Source: Bacillota bacterium (GTDB lineage Bacteria; Bacillota; Clostridia; Lachnospirales; Lachnospiraceae). Taken from it: DNA of 64,000 nt. Under the pieces are notes generated by a model. The model was given only the letters and a program-made list of their open reading frames with translations, had not been told where the DNA came from and did not search any database. The stretch covers positions 62,001 through 126,000 of the forward strand of contig JAEVYT010000036.1 in the NCBI GenBank assembly GCA_023392615.1, in the 5' to 3' direction. Shown here one piece after another: positions 44,693 to 52,964 of the stretch; the first letter of the stretch is position 1, and each line of letters starts with the position of its first letter. Position numbers and translations under genes: made by a program.

Positions 44693-45879
44693 TTCCACAT
44701 CCCTTGATTCTTTGACGAGAATTGTTTTATGATGCTACATAGAATTTTTATAATTCTCAAGGGATAATATAGACCAAAATATCTGTCCGGAATTCTCTTA
44801 TTGCGAAAGTCTTCTACAGTCGGAATGAAATGACCGGCAATATATATTATCTTTCTACCAATCCCCTTGTGCCAGATGAGAATATATTCTTTGTAAGCCC
44901 CAAATAATGAATGTCCATGCTGTTCAGGTTCCTCCTCCATACTATTCATAAAAAGGAACGAAAGTTTTGCCAATCGCTGTGCAATATCTCTATCCTTCTT
45001 ACTCAAATTCAAATCAGTCTGGGGTTGGTATTGATATATTACTCGCAATAAGATAAATGTTTGTTCCACCAAATGTAGTATACCAAACTCCTCTGCTCTA
45101 TTCCTGATATACACCCAGTTTAGCGAATTTGCCCTGATCATATCATAGATATCAGTTAACCACCGTGTTCTTTTCCAGCCATGCTTCGAACCATGAAGGA
45201 TTAAGTATAATAAATTCTGCTCATATGACAATACGTTGATCTTGCTTCCGTATAATTCTACTTCTATGTTGCTGCTCCAAAGCTCTTTAAAGGAAACAAT
45301 ATAATCACTTGATAAACGCCAATGAAGTTCGAGGTTAATCCCCGATGTGCTAGTATAGGAAAAATGATGAAATCGCTTTCTGATAAGGCGAGTTTGCTTT
45401 ACCGTAAGATCTTTATTTATATCGTCTTTTACAAATTCCAGCTTGGATAAAAGGGAATCTGCTTTATCAATATCATTCGGTGCAACCAGTATATCAAGAT
45501 CTCTTGAAGCTCTTAACGATATATCGTGATATAAACTCCTGGATAGTGGCGCTCCTTTCAGGACCATTACTTTAATTCCTTCCTGTTCAAGCGAACCTGC
45601 CACCCGAATTAACTCCTGTGTAAGAATCAGCGCTCTTAATTGATTCTTTATCACAGCTGCTTCCATTCTTTTTACCACTTGTTCATCCACTATAAATAAA
45701 TGGTCTTTTATATTACGGTAAACTATTGGGTAAACCCTATTTTTCATTGCTCTTGCATAAAAGGCTTCCCAATCTATGGATGTCTGTAACATGTCATCAA
45801 CTGCTGTCAGACATGATTGCGCCATAGGAATAGTGGAGAGATAGAATAATAATTTAGTCTCAAGTGGCAGCTCTTGCAT
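44689..45879 (-). CDS. Nucleotidyltransferase family protein of the lasso cluster
   Basis: This 396-residue protein matches the NTP_transf_5 family. The nucleotidyltransferase core GAPLSRSLYHDISLRASRDLDILV, about residues 115-138, carries the paired Asp residues. Paeninodin-type clusters contain a homologue of unproven role. The start is uncertain: a strong GGGAGGTG lies 27 bases before the ATG at 45879, at normal distance from an in-frame ATA at 45897 rather than from any ATG. It is the first gene of the N-K-B2 transcript. Confidence 0.85.
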   Translation of the reverse strand: MQELPLETKLLFYLSTIPMAQSCLTAVDDMLQTSIDWEAFYARAMKNRVYPIVYRNIKDHLFIVDEQVVKRMEAAVIKNQLRALILTQELIRVAGSLEQEGIKVMVLKGAPLSRSLYHDISLRASRDLDILVAPNDIDKADSLLSKLEFVKDDINKDLTVKQTRLIRKRFHHFSYTSTSGINLELHWRLSSDYIVSFKELWSSNIEVELYGSKINVLSYEQNLLYLILHGSKHGWKRTRWLTDIYDMIRANSLNWVYIRNRAEEFGILHLVEQTFILLRVIYQYQPQTDLNLSKKDRDIAQRLAKLSFLFMNSMEEEPEQHGHSLFGAYKEYILIWHKGIGRKIIYIAGHFIPTVEDFRNKRIPDRYFGLYYPLRIIKILCSIIKQFSSKNQGMWK

Positions 45880-46248
45880 TAAATTCTTATGATGTATCGC
45901 GGCACCTCCCTAATTAGGATTTAGAATATGATATATAATATTAAGTAATGTAAAAGCTTGTGTGCCTTATAGCAGTGATATGACCATTGCCGTCATTATG
46001 TGACATTTATAGCGAGCTCTGCATATAATATAACAGTAGCCCTACTAATAGTTATTGTCATTGATATTTACATGTAGATAGAAAATATTAGAATAGCTGC
46101 AAATTATAGCAATCGTAATAATGATTTTTATAGAACAATTTCCATGTTCCTTCGTAATAAAAATCAATACTTTAAGATAGCTCATTGCTTTACTCATTCT
46201 TCATCAAAAACACTTCACGGATTATAGAAAATTTAAGGAGGTCTATAT
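45880..46248. promoter_or_regulatory. Divergent control region between lasso precursor and N-K-B2 operon
   Basis: This 369-base AT-rich region lies between the minus-strand nucleotidyltransferase gene and the plus-strand precursor gene and must hold promoters for both. TATAAT-like strings occur (near 46027 and 46220) but no pair has clear -35 spacing. No other short precursor-like gene was found here. Confidence 0.5.
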
Positions 46249-46380
46249 ATGCTAGAGAACGGCAAAGAGAAATCGAATTGGCAAACTCCTCGTCTGCAAT
46301 GTCTGGATGCAAAATTGCATACTAATAGTGGAATTGTTATCTTACCAATTGAAATTCTAGGCGTACAGGGTCCATCATAA
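46249..46380 (+). CDS. Lasso peptide precursor
   Basis: This 43-residue peptide gene has a strong AAGGAGG 7 bases before the ATG. Its leader contains WQTPRLQCL, a variant of the YxxPxLxxL recognition motif bound by B1 proteins. The core is at the C-terminus. Two cleavage points are possible: the Thr(-2) rule gives core SGIVILPIEILGVQGPS with a ring from Ser1 to Glu9, and the alternative begins at Gly, giving a ring from Gly1 to Glu8. The peptide ends in Ser, the site phosphorylated in paeninodin. It lies on the opposite strand to the biosynthetic genes, convergent with the cyclase gene. Confidence 0.85.
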   Translation: MLENGKEKSNWQTPRLQCLDAKLHTNSGIVILPIEILGVQGPS

Positions 46381-46411
46381 TAACAACAGTAACCCGTATA
46401 TTGTTTCATTA

Positions 46412-46474
46412 ATCCGGAAGCGGATCAAAATAGGATGTAACTTTCTCTTTATATATTATGATTCACTTCCGGAT
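46412..46474. terminator. Terminator between lasso precursor and cyclase genes
   Basis: ATCCGGAAG (46412-46420) and CTTCCGGAT (46466-46474) pair perfectly, with further partial pairing inside (GGATC/GATTC). It lies between the convergent precursor and cyclase genes and would serve both. Confidence 0.7.
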
Positions 46475-46486
46475 ATTAACAATTAA

Positions 46487-48361
46487 CTATTCATTATTTT
46501 TCTGATTTTTATTATGATCTCCTTTTGTAGATTCTGCAATTTTCTGAAGATCATAACATATCATCAGTTTTAGTAAAGTATATATACTACCTCTGGACGG
46601 CTCTCTAAAATAATCTCTTTTTATTAAATCCTCTACCTTGTTCCAGTCAATATAGGATGCAAACCTTGCTTTATCGATCAATCCATATACGATTTCTGCT
46701 TTTTTTTGTAGATCTTCTGTCTCCTTCCAATATTGTTCCCTGGAAGGATCAATTTTGCTTCGATTGGTACATATCTCCTGAGGTAATACCGATTCAAAAG
46801 CCTTTCGATAAATGTAACGAGGCTCACCATATTTGTAATAGAGATGTCTGGGGATGGACATCGCGAAATCTATTACCCGATAGTCCAAATAAGGAAATAA
46901 ATATTGGATATGATAATCTGCGCCGATCAGTGCTGTAATTTCTGTCCTGCTTACCGTAACACCGGATTCTAAATGCTTAACCGGATTGACTTTTAGATTA
47001 AGAATATCCTTTTTACAATGCTTTTTTTCTCTCTTTTGAAATTTTTTCTTCATGATTACCGGAATCGTTTTATTTTGTTTTCCTAAGAAACTATAAGGAC
47101 GACACAGTATTGTAATGGGTAATAATAGAATTAATTTTATAAATCGCAGGAGTGACCCCTTCGTCAGATATCTGCATTCCTTAAAAAAATGTCTTACATC
47201 GCCACTTAAGTACAATTCCGGCAGATCCGCTCGATGACTTATCCCTTCATCACCACCCCATCCACTTAATACCATACCGATTCCTTGTAACTGCATCTCA
47301 TGCATAATCTGACGCAGCTCTTCACTTCTTTGCCCATCGGTTAATGCAGGCTGGCACCTTACCGTTTCTTCCGGAGTTTGGTAATAAGCCCTATAACAAG
47401 TTACAAACCCTTCTCTGTCAGAGAGTGCCTCCATAATATCCCTCTCGTCCTTTTCTACCTCCTTCATCAAATCATGGGAAGGAGACCAGGAATAGGCTAT
47501 CATTGTTTTTCCCTGGTTCTTTAATAGGCTGTTGGCTAATATCGTAACGACGGACGAATCCAAGCCTCCGCTAAATTCCGAGGCTATAGTCGGAATAATA
47601 CCTTTGATTCGTATCCGTATGGAATCCTCAACAAGTGTATATAACGCTTTTGCATATTCCTCCTCGCTCGGAAGAATAATCTTTTGCTCCACCCCCGGAG
47701 TCCAATATTTCTTCTTGGTAATTCCCCGAGCATTGATCTCCATACTATGCGCTTGAGGGAGTCTTTTAATATTCTCATAGAGTGTACTCTGCGTGTCGAT
47801 ATGATAGGTGTCACTTAACACCGCATATAGCAGTGTTTTATCCGGATTATCTTCAACAAATGGTAATGCCAGCAGTGCTCTGTAGTCGGTTGAAAATGCA
47901 AAGATGGTACAATCATAATAGTAATAAATCGGCCGGACACCCAAATGATCTCGAAAGAGAATTAAATTCTGTTTTTCTTTCTCCCATATTGCGAATGTAA
48001 AATCTCCATTGATGTGTTTTGCACAATGCTCCCCCCATAAGAGGTATGTCTCCATTAATAACCTTTGAGTGGTAATTACACTATCCTCTTCAAGCTGACA
48101 GGAGCGAATCAGCTCCTCTCTATTATAGATCACTGCATCACCCACCAGAATTCGTTCCTGGTTGGAGTCCATATAGATTGGCGTATCCTCTTGTGAATAT
48201 GTGGTCAACTTACGCAGACAGCATCCGAAACCCATTGCTCCATCAACATATATCTCTTGCTCATCTGTTCCATAGTGACCAATGATTTTTTTCATATTAT
48301 TAAGTTCTAATTTGATATCTAATGCATGGTTCAATTGTAATATTCCAAATATAGCACTCAT
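46487..48361 (-). CDS. Lasso peptide macrolactam synthetase (asparagine-synthetase-like C protein)
   Basis: This 624-residue protein belongs to the asparagine synthetase B family. An N-terminal glutaminase-like domain lacks the catalytic Cys at position 2 (MSAIFGI instead of MCxIFG). The C-terminal ATP-binding domain has the PP-loop motif FSGGLDSSVV near residue 261. In lasso pathways this enzyme adenylates the ring Asp or Glu and closes the macrolactam. It overlaps B1 by 4 bases (ATGA). Confidence 0.93.
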   Translation of the reverse strand: MSAIFGILQLNHALDIKLELNNMKKIIGHYGTDEQEIYVDGAMGFGCCLRKLTTYSQEDTPIYMDSNQERILVGDAVIYNREELIRSCQLEEDSVITTQRLLMETYLLWGEHCAKHINGDFTFAIWEKEKQNLILFRDHLGVRPIYYYYDCTIFAFSTDYRALLALPFVEDNPDKTLLYAVLSDTYHIDTQSTLYENIKRLPQAHSMEINARGITKKKYWTPGVEQKIILPSEEEYAKALYTLVEDSIRIRIKGIIPTIASEFSGGLDSSVVTILANSLLKNQGKTMIAYSWSPSHDLMKEVEKDERDIMEALSDREGFVTCYRAYYQTPEETVRCQPALTDGQRSEELRQIMHEMQLQGIGMVLSGWGGDEGISHRADLPELYLSGDVRHFFKECRYLTKGSLLRFIKLILLLPITILCRPYSFLGKQNKTIPVIMKKKFQKREKKHCKKDILNLKVNPVKHLESGVTVSRTEITALIGADYHIQYLFPYLDYRVIDFAMSIPRHLYYKYGEPRYIYRKAFESVLPQEICTNRSKIDPSREQYWKETEDLQKKAEIVYGLIDKARFASYIDWNKVEDLIKRDYFREPSRGSIYTLLKLMICYDLQKIAESTKGDHNKNQKNNE

Positions 48362-48639
48362 TTTACGATAATCAATCCTTCTTTGTTTAATTCATTTAAG
48401 AATCTGATAACATCCCTCTCACATTGTTCTTCGTCCACCTGATATTCATCCATCAGCTTCTGAACCAACGCCTCCACAGACATCTGTCTATCCAAGCGGT
48501 GCCATATTACACTACCGGTATTTCCAAGATTAAAGTATTTTCCGATCTCTATATTAATCATAACTATCTCACCCTCCAATTCACCGAATGTGATATCCCC
48601 ATTCCTTGAAATAATACTGTTCCTCGTAATCAGACTCAT
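48358..48639 (-). CDS. Lasso peptide B1 protein (PqqD-like precursor recognition element)
   Basis: This 93-residue PqqD-like protein binds the precursor leader and delivers it to B2. Typical features are EIVMINIEIGKYFNLGNTGSVIW and the C-terminal helical region. It is first in the B1-C transcript. AAAGGA lies upstream of the ATG, at a rather long distance. Confidence 0.92.
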   Translation of the reverse strand: MSLITRNSIISRNGDITFGELEGEIVMINIEIGKYFNLGNTGSVIWHRLDRQMSVEALVQKLMDEYQVDEEQCERDVIRFLNELNKEGLIIVK

Positions 48640-48956
48640 AAATACATCAATTCCTTTCTAATTCTCTTAATCAGAATACCTGCCAACAGAAATATACAGA
48701 CAATTTTATTTTTTAATACTCTTTTCATTATAAAAGCCTATATTTAATAATACGCAAATATTATCTATGTGTTAAATAAATTGGTATGAAAAAGGGTGTA
48801 GTAATCTGATTTCTACCGTAAAATCAAATTACTACACCCTTATGAACTTTATGTCAACACACGACCAATCAACGAAGCTGCAACCCAATACTCCTATTAC
48901 AGATTCTTATTCCCTACACAATACACTAATTGTTTATAACAGCCAACATTTTTAAT
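48640..48956. other. Intergenic region upstream of the lasso B1-C operon
   Basis: It holds the terminator of the sigma/anti-sigma operon and presumably the promoter of B1-C. No extra precursor gene was found. Confidence 0.4.
48792..48841 (-). terminator. Strong 21-pair terminator after the anti-sigma gene
   Basis: Arms at 48792-48812 and 48821-48841, each containing GGGTGTAGTAA or its complement, pair at 20 of 21 positions with an 8-base loop. A TTTTTC tract follows on the minus strand. Confidence 0.92.
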
Positions 48957-49802
48957 TTAATGCAAGGAATCGATAATTTTCTTCAACTCCTGTATATCTA
49001 ATGTGCCCTCTAATGTGTATCTAATGTTTTTATCAATAAAATACGCAACATATGTGCCTATGGTACCTGGATTACTGCTGCCACTTAATATCTGAACCTT
49101 GTACCCTTGCGCGCTTTTATAGGTTTCAATATGGGTTAAATTAGAATTTTTATCATCAACTCCAGCAGATTGTCTTTTTGTCCCTTTGATGAAAAACTCA
49201 ACTCGATAACTGATCGGAGTTGCATATTTATATTTACCATGTGGATTTGAGTAAACTACTGAGTTACCTGCTTGCCACTTCAAATCTTTGATATCTCCTA
49301 CGATATAGTATGGATCATCAATCATAACCCAATTAGCGACGAGCGGATAGGTTAAGCTTACTTTATCAGGATGAGTTTCCTGCCATGCCATATCACTGGA
49401 TAATATATGAAGCCCCAGTGCATCCGCACATTCTTTTAGCGAAGAATAACCCTTACCTCCGGCATACGTTCCGTACACATCCAATTTACCAGGCGATTTC
49501 ACCTCAATCGGCCTCATATTTTCTTCCAGTAATACTGCGTTTTGCGTTTTAACGGTATACTTGGCGAATAAATTTGATGCCATACTATAGATTGACTTTG
49601 AATTCCCAACTACAATTAATGCTAGGCAAGCCGCCATTCCTACATATGCTACCCTTTTTCTTAACGATACTTTCTTATGTGCTGCAACCTTTTCATTCAG
49701 TCGTGTTAATATATTGTCGAAGGAGAGATTCATTTCCTCTTCTAGTATCGTAATATTCTCCTTTTTATCCAATAAAGATTGCTCCGATAGCTTAGTATTC
49801 AT
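48957..49802 (-). CDS. Putative anti-sigma factor (membrane-anchored)
   Basis: The 281-residue protein has a cytoplasmic N-terminal region (about 1-45), one membrane segment (about 48-68, VAYVGMAACLALIVVG), and an extracytoplasmic domain of DUF4367-like type. It overlaps the upstream ECF sigma gene by 11 bases, the usual arrangement of a sigma/anti-sigma pair. It would hold the sigma factor at the membrane until a signal arrives. No known zinc-anti-sigma motif is seen, so the call rests on topology and context. Confidence 0.8.
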   Translation of the reverse strand: MNTKLSEQSLLDKKENITILEEEMNLSFDNILTRLNEKVAAHKKVSLRKRVAYVGMAACLALIVVGNSKSIYSMASNLFAKYTVKTQNAVLLEENMRPIEVKSPGKLDVYGTYAGGKGYSSLKECADALGLHILSSDMAWQETHPDKVSLTYPLVANWVMIDDPYYIVGDIKDLKWQAGNSVVYSNPHGKYKYATPISYRVEFFIKGTKRQSAGVDDKNSNLTHIETYKSAQGYKVQILSGSSNPGTIGTYVAYFIDKNIRYTLEGTLDIQELKKIIDSLH

Positions 49803-50346
49803 AATAATATCCCCTTTCAGTGAGCTGTTTTTTCAACTTCTTCCTACTTCGAACCAGTTTTGCTTTGACTGTATTGGGATTCATATGCATCTCAGAAGCG
49901 ATTTGATTAATACTATCTCCGTTCATATGATATTTTGTAAAGATATAAGAATCCTGTGAATTAAGGGTATTCAGTTCCCCCATCAATACCTCCATAGATT
50001 CCTTGTTCAACACCTCATACTCCGGTGAAACCTCTACGTTGGTTATCATATCATCTTCCAGAATAACGGTATCACGTCGCTCCCTCAGCTTATTAATTGC
50101 TTTATTTCGTGCAATCATTCCGAGATAATTCTTAATGGTTCCTTCTTTGGAATTTAGCTTAGTACTCTGTTTCCATAAGGCAAAGAATACATCGACCACT
50201 ACTTCCTCAACATCCTCGGGTTCCATCGAATAGGATAATCTGCTCTTAACAATTGCACCAACATAATTTGAATATGTGGTAACAATCTCTTCAAAGGCAC
50301 TCATATCTCTTTTTTTTAGCCTCTTTATCATAATTTCATCCTGCAA
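49792..50346 (-). CDS. ECF-type RNA polymerase sigma factor
   Basis: This 184-residue sigma-70 family protein has region 2 (ADVFF-like segment VEEVVVDVFFALWKQS) and region 4 (INQIASEMHMNPNTVKAKLVRSRKKLK). I choose the TTG at 50346 as start because GGGAGG lies 7 bases upstream; an ATG ten bases further in would have a weaker site. It is paired with the following anti-sigma gene and probably controls its own operon and envelope genes. Confidence 0.92.
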   Translation of the reverse strand: MQDEIMIKRLKKRDMSAFEEIVTTYSNYVGAIVKSRLSYSMEPEDVEEVVVDVFFALWKQSTKLNSKEGTIKNYLGMIARNKAINKLRERRDTVILEDDMITNVEVSPEYEVLNKESMEVLMGELNTLNSQDSYIFTKYHMNGDSINQIASEMHMNPNTVKAKLVRSRKKLKKQLTERGYYYEY

Positions 50347-50519
50347 TCGTTTTCCTCCCAATCGTGAATATCCATAAATGCATTTATGTAAGCTTACATA
50401 AATATAATCACATCAAATTATATTCTGGTTGCATGAAACCATATAAAAATATGAAATAAACAATAAATAAAAAGGTAAAATTCGAGTTGAAATACCATTT
50501 ATCCAAACTATATCATATC

Positions 50520-51695
50520 TTAATGATGAAATAATCGCAATCCGGTAAATGCCATCATAATATTGTACTTATCACAGGCTGCGATAACATTATCATCTCG
50601 GATAGAACCGCCCGCCTGCGCGATATAGGTTACCCCGCTCTTAGCAGCACGCTCTATATTATCACCGAATGGAAAAAAGGCATCCGACCCCAAGGATACG
50701 CCTGTTAATTTTTTAAGCCATTCCTTACGCTCTTCTTTGCCAAAGGGTTCGGGCTTCTCAGTAAAGATCGTATCCCATACTCCTTCAGCCAGTACCTCAC
50801 TGGCATCCTCTGATATGTATAAGTCAATTGTGTTATCTCTCTCTGCTCGTTTAATCTCTGGCTTAAAAGACAGAGAAATCACTTTAGGATTCTGTCTTAA
50901 AAACCAATTATCAGCCTTATTCCCTGCCAATCTAGTGCAGTGTATTCTGGATTGCTGCCCTGCTCCGATTCCAATAGCCTGACCATCCTTCACATAACAT
51001 ACCGAATTGGACTGCGTATATTTTAGTGTTATTAATGATATAAGTAAATCTCTTATTGCAGCCTCAGTAAGCTCTTTATTTTTTGTCACTAGTTTATTAA
51101 GCAACTCCTTCGTAATCGTCAAATCATTCCGTCTTTGTTCAAAAGTGATTCCATAAACCTCTTTCTTCTCGATTTTCCCCGGGTGATAAGATTGATCCAT
51201 CTGTATAATCAAGTAGTCTCCTTTTTTCTTCTTTTTTAAAAGTTCTAGTGCTTCCTCACTATAGGATGGTGCAATGATACCATCGGAGAATTCTATGGAT
51301 AGGTAACTCGCTGTCGACACATCACATTCCTCTGACAGAGCAACGAAATCTCCATACGAAGACATCCGATCCGCACCTCTTGCTCTGATATAAGCAGTTG
51401 CGATATCACTTAACTCCCCTTTCGGAACAAAATATGCCTTTTTTAACTCCTCGATGAGTGGAACTGCCACTGCAGCCCCCGCTGGGCTAACATGCTTAAA
51501 GGATGCTGCTGCCGCTAAACCGGTACATTCCTTAAGTTCTTGAACCAGCTGCCATCCGTTTAATGCATCTAGCAGATTAATATAACTAGGATTACCGTTT
51601 AGAATTCGAAACGGAAGCTCCTCCTTCTTCTCATCATATACTCTTGCGGGTTCTTGATGTGGGTTACATCCATACTTCAGTACTAATTCTCTCAT
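50520..51695 (-). CDS. AICAR formyltransferase (PurH-type, lacking IMP cyclohydrolase domain)
   Basis: The 391-residue enzyme matches the AICAR transformylase half of PurH and adds a formyl group from 10-formyl-THF to AICAR in purine synthesis. Conserved parts include YGCNPHQEPA, SFKHVSPAGAAV, KYTQSNSVCY, GAGQQSRIHCTRLAG and DAFFPFGDNI. The N-terminal IMP cyclohydrolase domain of bifunctional PurH is absent, so another enzyme must close the ring. It is preceded by a ZTP riboswitch, fitting its substrate. AGGAAGGAG lies upstream of the ATG. Confidence 0.93.
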   Translation of the reverse strand: MRELVLKYGCNPHQEPARVYDEKKEELPFRILNGNPSYINLLDALNGWQLVQELKECTGLAAAASFKHVSPAGAAVAVPLIEELKKAYFVPKGELSDIATAYIRARGADRMSSYGDFVALSEECDVSTASYLSIEFSDGIIAPSYSEEALELLKKKKKGDYLIIQMDQSYHPGKIEKKEVYGITFEQRRNDLTITKELLNKLVTKNKELTEAAIRDLLISLITLKYTQSNSVCYVKDGQAIGIGAGQQSRIHCTRLAGNKADNWFLRQNPKVISLSFKPEIKRAERDNTIDLYISEDASEVLAEGVWDTIFTEKPEPFGKEERKEWLKKLTGVSLGSDAFFPFGDNIERAAKSGVTYIAQAGGSIRDDNVIAACDKYNIMMAFTGLRLFHH

Positions 51696-51730
51696 GATAC
51701 TACTCCTTCCTTATGCATATATTTATGCAC

Positions 51731-51756
51731 CAAAAGAGCCGACTATCCAGGCTCTC
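51731..51756 (-). terminator. Riboswitch-controlled terminator upstream of AICAR formyltransferase
   Basis: On the minus strand AGAGCC and GGCTCT form a 6-pair stem with a 9-base loop, followed by TTTTGG. It overlaps the 3' end of the ZTP aptamer. AGCCGAC/GTCGGCT is an alternative pairing, as expected for an expression platform. Confidence 0.8.
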
Positions 51757-51822
51757 GCCCAGACGGTCGGCTTATATTCATTATACTTCATGTGGTTGAT
51801 TCCACTTCCGTCAGTTGTATAA
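51755..51822 (-). promoter_or_regulatory. ZTP (pfl) riboswitch
   Basis: On the minus strand the sequence reads ACTGACGGAAGTGGAATC, then AACCACATGAAGTATAAT, and later GCCGACCGTCTGGGC. These match the conserved core of the pfl/ZTP aptamer, including the GUGG/CCAC stem and the 3' CCG-CUGGGC element. ZTP or ZMP (AICAR) builds up when 10-formyl-THF is short; binding would relieve the terminator and raise AICAR formyltransferase. The match is by eye. Confidence 0.9.
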
Positions 51823-51833
51823 ATGATAACTAA

Positions 51834-51862
51834 AATTTACCATTCCAAAACACAACTGTCAA
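51834..51862 (-). promoter_or_regulatory. Promoter of the ZTP riboswitch transcript
   Basis: A perfect TTGACA (51857-51862) and TAAATT (51834-51839) with a 17-base spacer place transcription start at the edge of the aptamer. Confidence 0.7.
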
Positions 51863-51886
51863 GTACTTAAAGTATTCGTTTTTATA

Positions 51887-52339
51887 TTATTTATTGCAAC
51901 TGATTTGATCCATTACCTTATGCAGCAATCGATATAATTCTTTCGCTTCACCAGCATCAAGATTAATGCATTTTCCCATTTCATAAGGAACTGTGAGTGC
52001 TTTATCTCTTAGTGCTTCTCCTGATTCAGTGATTGAAACACACAGATTTCTTTCATCTTCCTTGTAACGTTGCCTTGTCAAATAACCTTTTGCTTCAAGT
52101 TTCTTTAAAACCGGAGTAAGTGTCCCCGAGTCAAGATATAATCTCTCCCCAAGATTTTTCACGTTCATCTCTTTCTTTTCCCACATTACCATCATCGTAA
52201 TGTATTGTGTATAAGTCAAATCCAGTTCATCCAGAAATGGTTTATACTTTCTTACAATTTCCTTCGAGCAGGCGTAAAGTGGAAAACATAATTGATTTTC
52301 TAGTTTTAATGAATCATATTGATTCGGACTACGCTCCAT
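51887..52339 (-). CDS. MarR/OhrR-type transcriptional regulator
   Basis: The 150-residue winged-helix protein resembles OhrR. Its N-terminal segment QLCFPLYACSKE carries Cys at the position of the peroxide-sensing Cys in OhrR, and the DNA-binding wing contains YLDSGTLTPVLKKLEAKGYLTRQR. It lies downstream of two glutathione peroxidase genes and shares an operator with them. It probably represses them until oxidised by an organic peroxide. AAGGAGAG precedes the ATG. Confidence 0.92.
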   Translation of the reverse strand: MERSPNQYDSLKLENQLCFPLYACSKEIVRKYKPFLDELDLTYTQYITMMVMWEKKEMNVKNLGERLYLDSGTLTPVLKKLEAKGYLTRQRYKEDERNLCVSITESGEALRDKALTVPYEMGKCINLDAGEAKELYRLLHKVMDQISCNK

Positions 52340-52357
52340 GGATTACTCTCCTTTTTC

Positions 52358-52369
52358 ATTGCATACAAT
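52358..52369. promoter_or_regulatory. Operator copy upstream of the OhrR-type gene
   Basis: ATTGCATACAAT is an imperfect inverted repeat (ATTG-N4-CAAT), 19 bases before the regulator start. The same 12-mer occurs twice upstream of the peroxidase operon. Confidence 0.75.
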
Positions 52370-52407
52370 TATATTTACCACGATTTTAGCCTGTTTTCAA
52401 CTATTTA

Positions 52408-52953
52408 TTACAAAAGTCCCTTCACTTTTTGCTCTATGAGATAAACCTCAGTTGTTGGTTCAAAACGCTCCACAACATTTCCTTCTTTATCAATTAAGAA
52501 CTTAGTAAAGTTCCACTTAATATCCGCAGATGCAGCAAAATTCGGGTCCTCTTTCGCCAGCATACTATTTAAAATCCCTGTCAAAGGATGTTCATTGTCA
52601 AAACCTTGAAAACTTTTTTGAGATTTTAGAAATTTAAACAAAGGATGAGCATTCTCTCCATTCACGTCGATTTTTTCAAAGATTGGGAATGTAACACCAT
52701 ATCTTGATTGACAAAAGCTCGCAATCTCATCATTGCTACCAGGCGCTTGTTTCCCAAACTGATTGCAGGGAAAATCAAGAATAACAAAATCCTGCTCTGC
52801 ATACTTTTCATATAAATCCTGAAGATCATCATATTGTGGGGTAAAACCACATTCAGTTGCTGAATTAATAATAAGAACTACTTTATTCTTGAATTCAGAT
52901 AAGGATATCTCCTCTCCGTTATTTTTTGTTGCCTTATAATTGTATACCTTCAT
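52408..52953 (-). CDS. Glutathione peroxidase family protein
   Basis: This 181-residue thioredoxin-fold peroxidase has the catalytic motif SATECGFTPQYDDLQ with a Cys in place of selenocysteine, and LDFPCNQFG. Clostridial homologues usually use thioredoxin rather than glutathione as reductant. It includes an extra segment around residues 105-135 compared with its neighbour. It follows the other peroxidase gene by 11 bases. Confidence 0.95.
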   Translation of the reverse strand: MKVYNYKATKNNGEEISLSEFKNKVVLIINSATECGFTPQYDDLQDLYEKYAEQDFVILDFPCNQFGKQAPGSNDEIASFCQSRYGVTFPIFEKIDVNGENAHPLFKFLKSQKSFQGFDNEHPLTGILNSMLAKEDPNFAASADIKWNFTKFLIDKEGNVVERFEPTTEVYLIEQKVKGLL

Positions 52954-52964
52954 ATTTCGTCCTC

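Noticed and set aside
47584..47814. 76-residue open frame inside the lasso cyclase gene
   Set aside because: It is an alternative frame within a well-supported gene.
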